The notes under the pieces: generated by a model
Databases searched by the model: none
What the model saw: only the letters and a program-made list of their open reading frames with translations
What the model was told of the DNA's origin: nothing
Assembly: GCF_029266855.1 (NCBI RefSeq)
Contig: NZ_JAQSWB010000001.1
Coordinates: 682,001 to 746,000 of the forward strand
DNA: 64,000 nt
Source: Fluviicola sp.
Lineage (GTDB): Bacteria > Bacteroidota > Bacteroidia > Flavobacteriales_D > Crocinitomicaceae
Direction: 5' to 3'
Position numbers and translations under genes: made by a program
In this document: in pieces, positions 43,244 through 51,281 of the stretch
Layout: each line of letters begins with the position of its first letter
Position numbering within the stretch: position 1 is the first letter of the stretch

Positions 43244-43825
43244 TTAAGCTGCGTATCTGACTAAGAAGTATTCTCTTAGTTTTTCCAATGCACGGAACGT
43301 TTTCACTTTTGCATTGTTTTCTGTAATACCAATTGATTCACCGATTTCTTTAAAGCTTAGCTGTTCAAAAAATCGCATCTCAATCAATTTTAACTGTTCT
43401 TCTTTTAACTTCTGCATTGCTGCCAAAAGTAAAGACTGGTTGTGCTCAAATTCCTGATTATCAAAAAACAAGGTGTCGAAAGTTGGAATCTGAACATGTT
43501 CCATTGAAACAGTTCTGTTCGACTGCATTTCCCGATAACTCTGGTACAATTCGCTCTTAGCTATTCGATAAAGCCAGGAACCGAAAGGTACTCCCCGGTC
43601 TTCATACTTCGCTAAATTCTTAATCGCCTTGATAAAAACCTGGGAAGCCACATCGTGTGCCTGCTCGGGGTCTTCCATGCGTTGTTTCAGATAGCGAAGT
43701 ATTGCATCATAATACTTGCGGTACAAAGGTTCGAATCTTGCCGGATCCTCCTTTGCCTGCATCACCCATACTTGCTCCTCCTGGAGCAGTTCCGGTGACT
43801 GGTGGAAATAGACATTAATTGCCAT
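43244..43825 (-). CDS. ECF-type RNA polymerase sigma factor
   Basis: 193 residues. Region 2 is RFEPLYRKYYDAILRYLKQR and AHDVASQVFIKAIKNLAKYE with FGSWLYRIAKSELY. Region 4 is KLKEEQLKLIEMRFFEQLSF followed by KEIGESIGITENNAKVKTFR. There is no region 3 and no adjacent anti-sigma (FecR-type) gene. Upstream of the ATG, TTTGCAT is repeated (43845-43863). The partner regulator is unknown. Its 3' end was copied along with the outer-membrane gene next door. Confidence 0.88.
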   Translation of the reverse strand: MAINVYFHQSPELLQEEQVWVMQAKEDPARFEPLYRKYYDAILRYLKQRMEDPEQAHDVASQVFIKAIKNLAKYEDRGVPFGSWLYRIAKSELYQSYREMQSNRTVSMEHVQIPTFDTLFFDNQEFEHNQSLLLAAMQKLKEEQLKLIEMRFFEQLSFKEIGESIGITENNAKVKTFRALEKLREYFLVRYAA

Positions 43826-43985
43826 GGTATATTTGGATTTTGGGTTTGCATAATTTGCATTTGGGTATAACTAATATAACGGGATATTTTTCAATATATT
43901 ATCAAATATTGAATTATCGAGCTTTTTTTTAACAGTTTTTCGACGAATAAGCCAATTAGTCCTATCAATTAAGTAGAACTATAAG

Positions 43986-44957
43986 TTAATACGCTTGAGA
44001 AGTGTCGGTCAGTGTTTTCAAAAACAATTCCAATTGTCTGATTTCCAATTTATTTAATCGGAAGGGTTTGATGATCGGTGATTTATTTGGGAAAGCCTTT
44101 CCGCCTTTGGAATAGTGAAGAATTACTTCTCTTAGGGTGCGCATGCTTCCATCGTGCATGTATGGAGCGGTAAGTGATACATTCCGCAAGCTTGGAACCT
44201 TAAAAGTACCTCTCTCCTTTTCCAATCCGCGAATACGGAATCTTCCCTGGTCTGTTCCATAATCAGAATAAAGTCCGTTGCTAACAACCCGGTAGTCGGT
44301 GAAGTTAGACCCGGTGTGACATTTCGTACAATAGAGTTTTTCCGAAAATAAAACCCATCCGGCAATTTCATCGGGGCTGAGAACTCCCTTCACTCCTGCC
44401 CTGTACCAGTCGAATTTACTGTTTTGACTAATTAAGGACCGTTCATAAGTACTGATTGCCCGCGTGATTACATAAGCATCCAGTTCGCGATTAAAAACGG
44501 ATCTTGCCAAACGCCGGTATTCAGAATCTTTTGAAAGCTTTTGGAGAACTTCCTTCATTGAACTTCCCATCTCCAGGTGATCCTGAATAGGAACAAGAAC
44601 TTGCTCTTCAAGAGTTTTCACTTCCCCGTCGTACATGTAGCTTGTGAAGTAAGAACTGTTTAGCAGACTGGGAGCATTTCGCAGGGCAGTTACTCCGTTT
44701 ACTCCTTTGCTCTTCGGCAAACCATCTGTGAAGGCTTTATTCGGTTGATGGCAGCTTGCACAGGAGATTTGATCGTTTTTCGATAAGCGTTTATCAAAAA
44801 ACAGCTTTCTGCCAAACTCAATTTTCTCTGCTGTAATCGGATTGTCTTCAGGAAAAGGAATTTTTCCAAGCACATAATTTTCCTCCGGATCAGAACATCG
44901 CAAGCCGATTGCCAAAACCGGAAGAAGCACTATAAACAAATACCGATTGAATTTCAT
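43986..44957 (-). CDS. Di-heme cytochrome c peroxidase (MauG family) lipoprotein
   Basis: 323 residues with a lipoprotein-like signal ending LAIGLRC. Two heme sites are visible, CASCH in KNDQISCASCHQPNKAF and CTKCH in KLYCTKCHTGSNF. GRKLFFDKRLS, ALRNAPSLLNSSYF and FKVPSLRNVSLTAPYMHDGS are typical of bacterial cytochrome c peroxidase. It reduces H2O2 with electrons from small cytochromes in the periplasm; some relatives do other oxidations. No MauG partner gene is near. Confidence 0.9.
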   Translation of the reverse strand: MKFNRYLFIVLLPVLAIGLRCSDPEENYVLGKIPFPEDNPITAEKIEFGRKLFFDKRLSKNDQISCASCHQPNKAFTDGLPKSKGVNGVTALRNAPSLLNSSYFTSYMYDGEVKTLEEQVLVPIQDHLEMGSSMKEVLQKLSKDSEYRRLARSVFNRELDAYVITRAISTYERSLISQNSKFDWYRAGVKGVLSPDEIAGWVLFSEKLYCTKCHTGSNFTDYRVVSNGLYSDYGTDQGRFRIRGLEKERGTFKVPSLRNVSLTAPYMHDGSMRTLREVILHYSKGGKAFPNKSPIIKPFRLNKLEIRQLELFLKTLTDTSQAY

Positions 44958-45001
44958 AACACTTAATTTCTAAGATACTATGAAACAGGGAAACAGGAAA
45001 C

Positions 45002-45775
45002 TCATTTTTTTCTTACTATATAAAGCGTTTCATTTTTAGCGATTCTGTAACGCTCAATTTCTTCATTCGGAATCGGATTATCTGCAAAAGCAATTTCCAC
45101 TTCAAAGCCTGCTTTTTCAAGCCATTGAGGATAATCTCTTCCAAACAGCCGGACATGGTCCTTCTGCCAAAAGTGCTTTTCACGATCTTCCGGAGATGTG
45201 ATACTCCAGTCCTCGTAAGTTTCTTCCCTGTTCATATCCTGAGGCACCTGCATAATTCCCCAGGCTCCGGGAGCCATCACACGGTACAATTCTTTCATGC
45301 ACTTTAATGCGTCATCTACATGTTCCATTACGTGATTGCAGAACACCACATCAAAACGGTTATCTTCCAGGGGAATCTGGTGCAGATCAAAATGAAGATC
45401 AGCTATCGGGGAAACTAAATCTCCCGTTAAATACTCCAGGTTTTTTTGATTCTTAAACTTTTTATGAAAACACTGCTCTGGCGCAATGTGAAGAACCTTT
45501 AATTTATCAGCAGTAAAGAAATTGCTTTCTCTTTTTAGATAGAGCCACATCAACCGGTGTCTTTCCAAAGTCAGATCATATGGACAAAGTACATTTTCAC
45601 GATGCGAGACATTAGAACCGTAGGATAAAAACTTTCTGAATTTTCGTTCACATACCGGACATTCGACCTTATCTCCCTTGTAAATCAACGGCGCAAAAAG
45701 CTTAAATACGTAGCTTAAACGGATTAAAAGCGGCCTTGGCAATTTGTTCAGAAGAAACTTATAAGCTTTTTTCAT
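45002..45775 (-). CDS. SAM-dependent methyltransferase (class I) with zinc-finger-like start
   Basis: 257 residues. A CPVCERKFRKFLSYG and ENVLCPYD region near the N-terminus looks like a four-Cys zinc finger, as in several flavobacterial methyltransferases. The Methyltransf_11 core contains VLHIAPEQCF, YLTGDLVSPIADLHFDL and the motif VVFCNHVMEHVDDALKCMKE. GAWGIMQVPQD follows. The substrate is unknown. The start is divergent from the peptidase gene 68 bases away, and its -7 box sits 5 bases before the ATG. Confidence 0.85.
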   Translation of the reverse strand: MKKAYKFLLNKLPRPLLIRLSYVFKLFAPLIYKGDKVECPVCERKFRKFLSYGSNVSHRENVLCPYDLTLERHRLMWLYLKRESNFFTADKLKVLHIAPEQCFHKKFKNQKNLEYLTGDLVSPIADLHFDLHQIPLEDNRFDVVFCNHVMEHVDDALKCMKELYRVMAPGAWGIMQVPQDMNREETYEDWSITSPEDREKHFWQKDHVRLFGRDYPQWLEKAGFEVEIAFADNPIPNEEIERYRIAKNETLYIVRKK

Positions 45776-45780
45776 GAAAA

Positions 45781-45839
45781 CAAAGTTAATAAACTAGCGC
45801 ATCCGACCTGCAATTCTTAAAAGACTTCTTTTAAATTTG
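45781..45839. promoter_or_regulatory. Divergent pair of -7 boxes of methyltransferase and peptidase genes
   Basis: Minus strand TAACTTTG (45781-45788) lies 5 bases before the methyltransferase ATG at 45775. Plus strand TAAATTTG (45832-45839) lies 4 bases before the peptidase ATG at 45844. Both are full matches to TAnnTTTG. -33 boxes are weak, for example ATTG (45811-45814, minus). Confidence 0.55.
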
Positions 45840-45843
45840 TAAT

Positions 45844-47949
45844 ATGAAGAATTTTCTCCGATTACTTTCATTGTTCTCATTTACTCCATTTATCGTGAAT
45901 TCACAAAGCCAGTCAGTTACTCCAATTGCCAAGGAAATTCCAAAAGAATTGATCAAACACAATCATGTCAGAATTGATCCGTATTTCTGGATGAACGAGC
46001 GCGATTCAAAACCTGTATTGGATTATATCGCTGAAGAAAATAATTATTCAAAAGCATTCTTTGATCGAAAACAGGACCTGGTAAACACTTTTTTGAAGGA
46101 ATTCGATGAGCGCATCAATCCTGAAGAAACAAGTGCACCGTTTGAGATCCAGGGGAAAACCTACCAATGGAGACAAATAAAGGATAAAGATTATAAGCAA
46201 CTGATTCTTATTGAAGGAAAGAAGGAAACAATCTTTATTGATGAAAACGAATTGGCGAAAGGTCACGAATATTACTCGCTCGGAGATTTTTCTATTTCAC
46301 CGGATAATCAACTGCTTGCTTTTTCGCAGGATAAAATCGGGCGACGTAATTATATTATATCGTTTAGGGAAAATAATTCGGGAAAAATACTGAAAGAACA
46401 GATTCCCAATACAGACGGAAGCATTCTTTGGGCAAATGACAACAAAACGGTTTTTTACGTAAAGAAAGATCCTACTACTCTCCGTGAATTCCAGGTTTAC
46501 AAACATGTTCTCGGAACCTCTCATTCAAAAGACGAATTGCTTTTCGAAGAAAAAGATGAACGTTTTGCGGTTTATATCACTAAGACATTAGACAAAAAAC
46601 TCATCCTGATCCATACCGTGAGCAGCACCAGTTCCGAAACATGGATGATCGAAGCCGACAGACCTTCTGAAAAAGCAGTGTGCTTTCTGAAAAGAGAAAA
46701 GGATCATTTGTATGAAATTCACCACCACGAAACCGGTTTTTATGTTCTTACAAATAAGAACAGCCCGAACAGAAAATTGGTATTCTCCAAATCCGTTCCC
46801 AATTCCATAGAAGATTGCAACATCCTGATTGCGCACGACAAAGATGTTTATCTTGAAGAAGCTGAAGTTTTTCAAAGCTTTCTGGCCGTCCAATCGCGGA
46901 AAATGGGAAGAACTGAAATCTCAGTCGGCAGTTTGGATGCAAGCAATTTCTCCAAAATATCCATGCCGGAAGAAGTATATGAACTGAATTTCAGCTTCAA
47001 TGAAAATTATGCATCGAAAGTGGTGAATTATCATTACACTTCCTTCACTAACCCGAGTTCGATTTACAAATACAATGTAGAAAACAAATCAACTCAGTTA
47101 TTCTTCCAGAAAACACTGATCGATAAGAACTTCCGCTCTTCCAATTATGTTTCCGCACGAATCTGGGCCACTGCAAACGACGGTCAAAAGATTCCCATCT
47201 CAATCGTTTATAAAAAAGGGATTGATTTGAAGAAAGCACCTCTTTTGCTTTACGGCTACGGAAGTTACGGTGTTACCATCCCGGCTGCATTTTCTGCCAC
47301 ACGTTTAAGCTTGCTTGACAGAGGATTTGTTTATGCGGTAGCTCATATCCGGGGTGGAAAGTTTCTCGGTGAAAACTGGTACCAGGACGGGAAATTGAAT
47401 CACAAGAAAAATACATTCACCGATTTTATCAATGCTGCCGAATGGCTGGCAATGAAAGGATATTGCGATCCGAACTCCATGTATGCCCAGGGCGGAAGTG
47501 CCGGAGGTTTATTAATGGGGGCAGTAAGTAATATGGCGCCTTACCTGTTTAAAGGAATGATTGCCCAGGTAGCGTTCGTAGATGTTGTAACGACTATGCT
47601 GGATGAAAGTATTCCGTTAACTGTCGGGGAATACGAAGAATGGGGAAACCCAAATGAAGAAGAATCTTATTGGTATATGCTGAGTTATTCTCCTTACGAT
47701 CACGTAAAGAAAATGGATTACCCGGCAATGCTTATTACGACCGGATATCATGATTCCCAGGTTCAGTACTGGGAGCCTTTGAAATGGGTTGCCAAACTTA
47801 GAAAACACAACACCGGCTCAGCTCCTATCCTCTTTGACTGCACCATGAGTGCGGGTCATGGCGGTGGTTCCGGAAGATCGACAGAGCGATTAGAAGTTGC
47901 AAAAGAATTTGCATTTTTGTGTGAGATACAAGGTATAATTAATGAGTAG
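45844..47949 (+). CDS. Secreted prolyl oligopeptidase-family peptidase (S9A, oligopeptidase B-like)
   Basis: 701 residues with signal MKNFLRLLSLFSFTPFIVNS. The N-terminal beta-propeller (~40-420) starts HNHVRIDPYFWMNERDS. The hydrolase domain has LLLYGYGSYGVTIPAAFSAT, the catalytic Ser in AQGGSAGGLLMGAV, the Asp in TTGYHDSQVQYWEPLKWVAK and the His in MSAGHGGGSGRST. The family cuts after basic or proline residues in peptides up to about 30 residues. The signal makes it extracytoplasmic, unlike E. coli protease II. The stop overlaps the next start by 8 bases. Confidence 0.92.
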   Translation: MKNFLRLLSLFSFTPFIVNSQSQSVTPIAKEIPKELIKHNHVRIDPYFWMNERDSKPVLDYIAEENNYSKAFFDRKQDLVNTFLKEFDERINPEETSAPFEIQGKTYQWRQIKDKDYKQLILIEGKKETIFIDENELAKGHEYYSLGDFSISPDNQLLAFSQDKIGRRNYIISFRENNSGKILKEQIPNTDGSILWANDNKTVFYVKKDPTTLREFQVYKHVLGTSHSKDELLFEEKDERFAVYITKTLDKKLILIHTVSSTSSETWMIEADRPSEKAVCFLKREKDHLYEIHHHETGFYVLTNKNSPNRKLVFSKSVPNSIEDCNILIAHDKDVYLEEAEVFQSFLAVQSRKMGRTEISVGSLDASNFSKISMPEEVYELNFSFNENYASKVVNYHYTSFTNPSSIYKYNVENKSTQLFFQKTLIDKNFRSSNYVSARIWATANDGQKIPISIVYKKGIDLKKAPLLLYGYGSYGVTIPAAFSATRLSLLDRGFVYAVAHIRGGKFLGENWYQDGKLNHKKNTFTDFINAAEWLAMKGYCDPNSMYAQGGSAGGLLMGAVSNMAPYLFKGMIAQVAFVDVVTTMLDESIPLTVGEYEEWGNPNEEESYWYMLSYSPYDHVKKMDYPAMLITTGYHDSQVQYWEPLKWVAKLRKHNTGSAPILFDCTMSAGHGGGSGRSTERLEVAKEFAFLCEIQGIINE

Positions 47950-48976
47950 GATTTATATTCTCATATTATTTTTAAGTGTTTTTACATCTGCGGTTTACAG
48001 TCAGGATGCAGATTCGCTTCCTTATCAAAGGTACCGGACAAGATTGGTCTTGTATTCTGATTTCGGATGGAGCACTGCACCGATGTCTATTGCCTATCCC
48101 TTCAGCCAGGGAATGAAAAGCGTGAAATACCGGAATAATTTCAATCCTGTATTGGGCTTCGGATTTTCCTACAAGTGGATGTCACTGCGATTTGGTGTAA
48201 CCCTTCCTAATTCGGTCCGATCAAAGAAGAAATTCGGGAAAACGCAATACTACGATCTTGGTTTTGACTTTAGTTTCAAGAACATGTATTTCGATGTGAA
48301 TGCCCATATTTACCAAGGGTATGCTATGAAACGCGCTTACAGGTGGAATGATACAATTACTCCCGACAATCCCAATCTGATCCGGGAAGATATCAGTGCA
48401 GCCAGTTTTTCCATTAATTCCTGGCAATTCTTCCGAAATGAATTCAAAATGTCTGCTTTCAAAGGAAAAACCGCTTCTTATCACAGGGATGTAAGGACGT
48501 TTTACTTAAAATACACCATGAATTATCACGGTGTTTCCTCCAATCAATCATTACTTCCGATAGAACTTCAAGACACAAGCGAAAGCAAAACCTCTTCCAA
48601 TCTCATCGCTGCTTTTGATGTGGGAGTTGTGCCCGGTTATGCCTATGTCCGCAGATGGCGGATGTTCCAACTTGGAATTATGGGTGGTTTAGGACTGGTA
48701 CTTCAATCGAAGATCTACACCTTTGAGGGTACAACAAGAAGTTTCCTGGGACTCGCACCCCGCATAGATATCAAACTGGTCGGCGGAATCAATAAGCCCA
48801 GGTACTTCATTATGTTTGTCACGGATTTTGATAATAAGTCCATTGCCTTTAACGATTTCACCTATAAACAAACCTTTTACAATCTGAAGCTGGTTGGAGG
48901 GTTGCGTTTAAATGTGACTAAGAAAAAAGAACAGCGCGAAGCGGAGGAGAAAAAAGCGAAGGAAGGATTAAAATAA
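47942..48976 (+). CDS. DUF4421-like outer-membrane protein
   Basis: 344 residues with signal MSRIYILILFLSVFTSAVYS. The mature part has beta-barrel strands such as RYRTRLVLYSDFGWSTAPMS, VLGFGFSYKWMSLRFGVTLP, KTQYYDLGFDFSFKNMYFDV and FKMSAFKGKTASYHRDVRTF, resembling the DUF4421 family. A Lys/Glu-rich tail (KKEQREAEEKKAKEG) ends it, unusual for a barrel, which normally ends with an aromatic residue. It overlaps the peptidase gene by 8 bases, so the two are co-translated. Function unknown. Confidence 0.7.
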   Translation: MSRIYILILFLSVFTSAVYSQDADSLPYQRYRTRLVLYSDFGWSTAPMSIAYPFSQGMKSVKYRNNFNPVLGFGFSYKWMSLRFGVTLPNSVRSKKKFGKTQYYDLGFDFSFKNMYFDVNAHIYQGYAMKRAYRWNDTITPDNPNLIREDISAASFSINSWQFFRNEFKMSAFKGKTASYHRDVRTFYLKYTMNYHGVSSNQSLLPIELQDTSESKTSSNLIAAFDVGVVPGYAYVRRWRMFQLGIMGGLGLVLQSKIYTFEGTTRSFLGLAPRIDIKLVGGINKPRYFIMFVTDFDNKSIAFNDFTYKQTFYNLKLVGGLRLNVTKKKEQREAEEKKAKEGLK

Positions 48977-48980
48977 TTCC

Positions 48981-49007
48981 GAATTACGTCCCAATAGCTA
49001 TCGGGAT
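48981..49007 (+). repeat. Dispersed hairpin repeat, copy 2
   Basis: GAATTACGTCC-CAATAGCTATCGGGAT agrees with 22411-22437 (opposite strand) in 25 of 27 bases. Central ATAGCTAT is palindromic. Confidence 0.7.
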
Positions 49008-49032
49008 TATTTTTCCAAAAAAGCCCGTAAAA

Positions 49033-49106
49033 TCGTTTGTTAAATTTCATTACAAAAGTCGCTCTATCTACGCTCTATAGTCGCTCTATCCACACGCTAT
49101 CTATTC
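49033..49106 (-). repeat. 11-bp-register repeat array, copy C
   Basis: On the minus strand, 11-mers gtgtggataga, gcgactataga, gcgtagataga and the terminal gcgacttttgt (49052-49062) run in register. AATGAAATTTAACAAACGA then follows, the same block as in copies A and B. It lies in the 372-bp gap between two genes and points away from the PLP decarboxylase, toward the DUF4421-like gene end. The remaining gap sequence holds hairpins but no gene. Confidence 0.75.
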
Positions 49107-49314
49107 TTTACCTAGTTTAAGCAGGATTATATAATTATTCCAAAGTTATTCATTTTACATTTCTGAGAAGTTTTCAGATACCAAGGCCTCTGATGTATCG
49201 GGAGAGGTTTCAAGATTAAATTTTCTTCAAATAGATGGAGGACTAATGTGGAAATGAAGTAAAATCGCCACTAAATCCTTCACACTCGCATACTATATAT
49301 TTCCTTTGGCTTTT

Positions 49315-49359
49315 CCGTCTTGTGAGACGGAGCCTCAGTCTTCGTCAGCTATCGCTGAC
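49315..49359. terminator. Two small hairpins at the end of the PLP decarboxylase gene
   Basis: CCGTCT-TGTG-AGACGG just past the stop and GTCAGC-TATC-GCTGAC across the stop codon are both perfect 6-bp stems. No T-run follows on the minus strand, so termination is possible but unproven. Confidence 0.4.
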
Positions 49360-50578
49360 TCTTATCCAGCTCCGTTAGGAAAACCTCTAATTTTTCAACC
49401 GTAACGTGCTGCATCACTACAATTTTGAACCAGGAAGGTTTAGTGTGATCATCCGGGACCAAACCAAATTGACTCGCTAAGGCGGGTGAAATCTGGTATG
49501 CATTTATTGTAATGATATTCGATAAGGGTGCACGGAAATACTGAATTCCGCGTTTATTGAGTTGTTTAGCCAGCCAGGACGTTCGCTGCTCCAAAATCGA
49601 GCACTTCTCAAACCATTCATGTCTGCCATAAGCTGCGAAAATTAACCAAACCGCTATGGCGTTGGCGCCCGATCGGCTTCCTGATATCGTACAATCCGCA
49701 CCTACAACATACGAAGCTGCATCTGTTTGTGCGTACTTCATCCAATCCTTCCGAATGAGGAAAATTCCTGTTCCGTAGGGTGCCTGAAGCATTTTATGTG
49801 CATCCATTGTAAAGGAATTCACTTCCGGATGCAGGAAATTAATCCGGTTGTTATCATCAACGATCGGAGCATAAAAACCACCGTAAGCCGCATCAATGTG
49901 TATTTTAAACTGAAATCCGTGGTTCTTCATTAACCCGGCATAAACATCCACATCATCGATCGAACCAAACATGGTTGTCATCATATTACTCACAACAACA
50001 CTATATTTTACCCCACCCTCTTTCAGAGCAAGCAGTTTTTCATTTGCCTTCTGCAGATCAATTTTGCGGGTTTCTTGATCTACCGGCAGCAAGACACAAT
50101 GCACATTGAACATATCTCCGGCTTTTTGCATACTATAGTGACTGTCTTCGCTGCATACCACTGCAATTTCGGATAGATCCGCCTGGTGCATCTGCATAAA
50201 ATAGTTCCGATAGATCCATACGGCCTGTAAATTTGCTTCTGTTCCCCCGGTGGCCATATATCCATCAATACTGTTCGGTTCTGCGCATAAAATATTTTCG
50301 GCACAAATACGTATTACTTCGCGTTCCAAGACATGTGTTCCTTCAAAGTAAGATTCGGAATTACCCAGGGTATGGCAACCGATATGATTCGGATTTTGAA
50401 CCAAGGTAGAAAGATAGGGTGCTTCACGAACAAAACTGATCTCTGCCGAAAAGACTTTCGGATCCAGGTAAGTTCCAGGAATTCCCAGCACAGACCCACT
50501 CCTGTAATCCACATTGTTCTTTAAGGCATCAAAAACACGTTGCCTGGCTTCACTTTCCGATTTTCGTTTCCACTCCAT
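49349..50578 (-). CDS. PLP-dependent amino-acid decarboxylase (group II)
   Basis: 409 residues from the ATG at 50578 (MEWKRKSESEARQRVFDALK); the in-frame TTG at 50596 would overlap the -7-like AAACTTTG and is rejected. PLP motifs: GNSESYFEGTHVLEREVI, ATGGTEANLQAVWIYRNYF, FKIHIDAAYGGFYAPIV (Asp contacting the pyridine N) and SFTMDAHKMLQAPYGTG (Schiff-base Lys). It resembles glutamate/tyrosine/aromatic decarboxylases; the substrate cannot be fixed. The gene is flanked by two copies of the 11-bp repeat array. Confidence 0.87.
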   Translation of the reverse strand: MEWKRKSESEARQRVFDALKNNVDYRSGSVLGIPGTYLDPKVFSAEISFVREAPYLSTLVQNPNHIGCHTLGNSESYFEGTHVLEREVIRICAENILCAEPNSIDGYMATGGTEANLQAVWIYRNYFMQMHQADLSEIAVVCSEDSHYSMQKAGDMFNVHCVLLPVDQETRKIDLQKANEKLLALKEGGVKYSVVVSNMMTTMFGSIDDVDVYAGLMKNHGFQFKIHIDAAYGGFYAPIVDDNNRINFLHPEVNSFTMDAHKMLQAPYGTGIFLIRKDWMKYAQTDAASYVVGADCTISGSRSGANAIAVWLIFAAYGRHEWFEKCSILEQRTSWLAKQLNKRGIQYFRAPLSNIITINAYQISPALASQFGLVPDDHTKPSWFKIVVMQHVTVEKLEVFLTELDKSQR

Positions 50579-50726
50579 AGCATTCTTTTGCCACAAAGTT
50601 TGGATTAAAAAAAGTACCGGACACTGATTAGGATCAGCATATTTGATTTTTCACTTTTTTGATTGAGAATGAAATTTTTCGCACTGGTTACCAGATATGC
50701 TTTTGGCTTTCGGAGAGTATCCTAAA

Positions 50727-50800
50727 CGGAAATGTTCGAGTGTTAAAAATTAGTACAAATATCGAGATAAGTACTGGATAGATACGAAATAAATACGGAG
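50727..50800 (-). repeat. 11-bp-register repeat array, copy D
   Basis: On the minus strand, 11-mers ccgtatttatt, tcgtatctatc, cagtacttatc and the terminal tcgatatttgt run in register, then ACTAATTTTTAACACTCGA, which keeps the TTAACA block. It is the most diverged copy. It lies about 150-220 bases before the PLP decarboxylase start and points to it. GATATTTG is near the -7 consensus, so this could be its promoter. The rest of 50597-50828 shows no gene. Confidence 0.65.
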
Positions 50801-50828
50801 TAAAATGGTTTGGAATTATTCCGAAGGA

Positions 50829-51281
50829 TTAATTATTTACCAGGTCCGAAACAGGAACCTTCCAGGAATGCTTCCACTCACCTACAGTCATCACCATGTT
50901 ATTGTAGACCATGGCATCCCGATCCAGCTTATCTAATTCAGCATAAGAGGTAAAGAATTCCTGCTCGCCGTTATCAACCAGCATTTTCAAGCGATTAAAA
51001 AACGAAAGCCCTAATTCTTTCTCGAGGTGTTTTATGAAACGCACCGAACTATCAATCGAGCAGCCTGAAGCATTTGCCTGATCCTCGTTCACAACCAGAA
51101 TCAAATGATAATCACCCAAAACCGCACCATATGCATTCAGCTTGGCACCATGTGCGGCCCACTCAGTAAGAAACGGGGGAAGAACTTCTTCAATCCACGC
51201 TTTTTCGGTGGCAGTCAGTTTACGGTCAGCCTGATAGCTCCATAAACGTGCATTATCCGGAAGTTGATCAAAAGGGATCAT
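50829..51281 (-). CDS. Protein of unknown function next to Fe-S proteins
   Basis: 150 residues, soluble. MIPFDQLPDNARLWSYQADR at the start, then ATEKAWIEEVLPPFLTEWAA, a HGAKLNAYGAVLGDYHLILV strand pair, and ASGCSIDSSVRFIKHLEKEL with one Cys. The family is widespread in Bacteroidota and is sometimes labelled ABC transporter ATPase, which the sequence does not support (no Walker motifs). Its ATG overlaps the Fe-S protein stop by 4 bases, so it belongs with that operon. Confidence 0.75.
   Translation of the reverse strand: MIPFDQLPDNARLWSYQADRKLTATEKAWIEEVLPPFLTEWAAHGAKLNAYGAVLGDYHLILVVNEDQANASGCSIDSSVRFIKHLEKELGLSFFNRLKMLVDNGEQEFFTSYAELDKLDRDAMVYNNMVMTVGEWKHSWKVPVSDLVNN

Noticed and set aside
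50578-50596. TTG start of the PLP decarboxylase at 50596
   Set aside because: It overlaps a -7-like AAACTTTG, and an ATG follows six codons later, so the downstream start is preferred.
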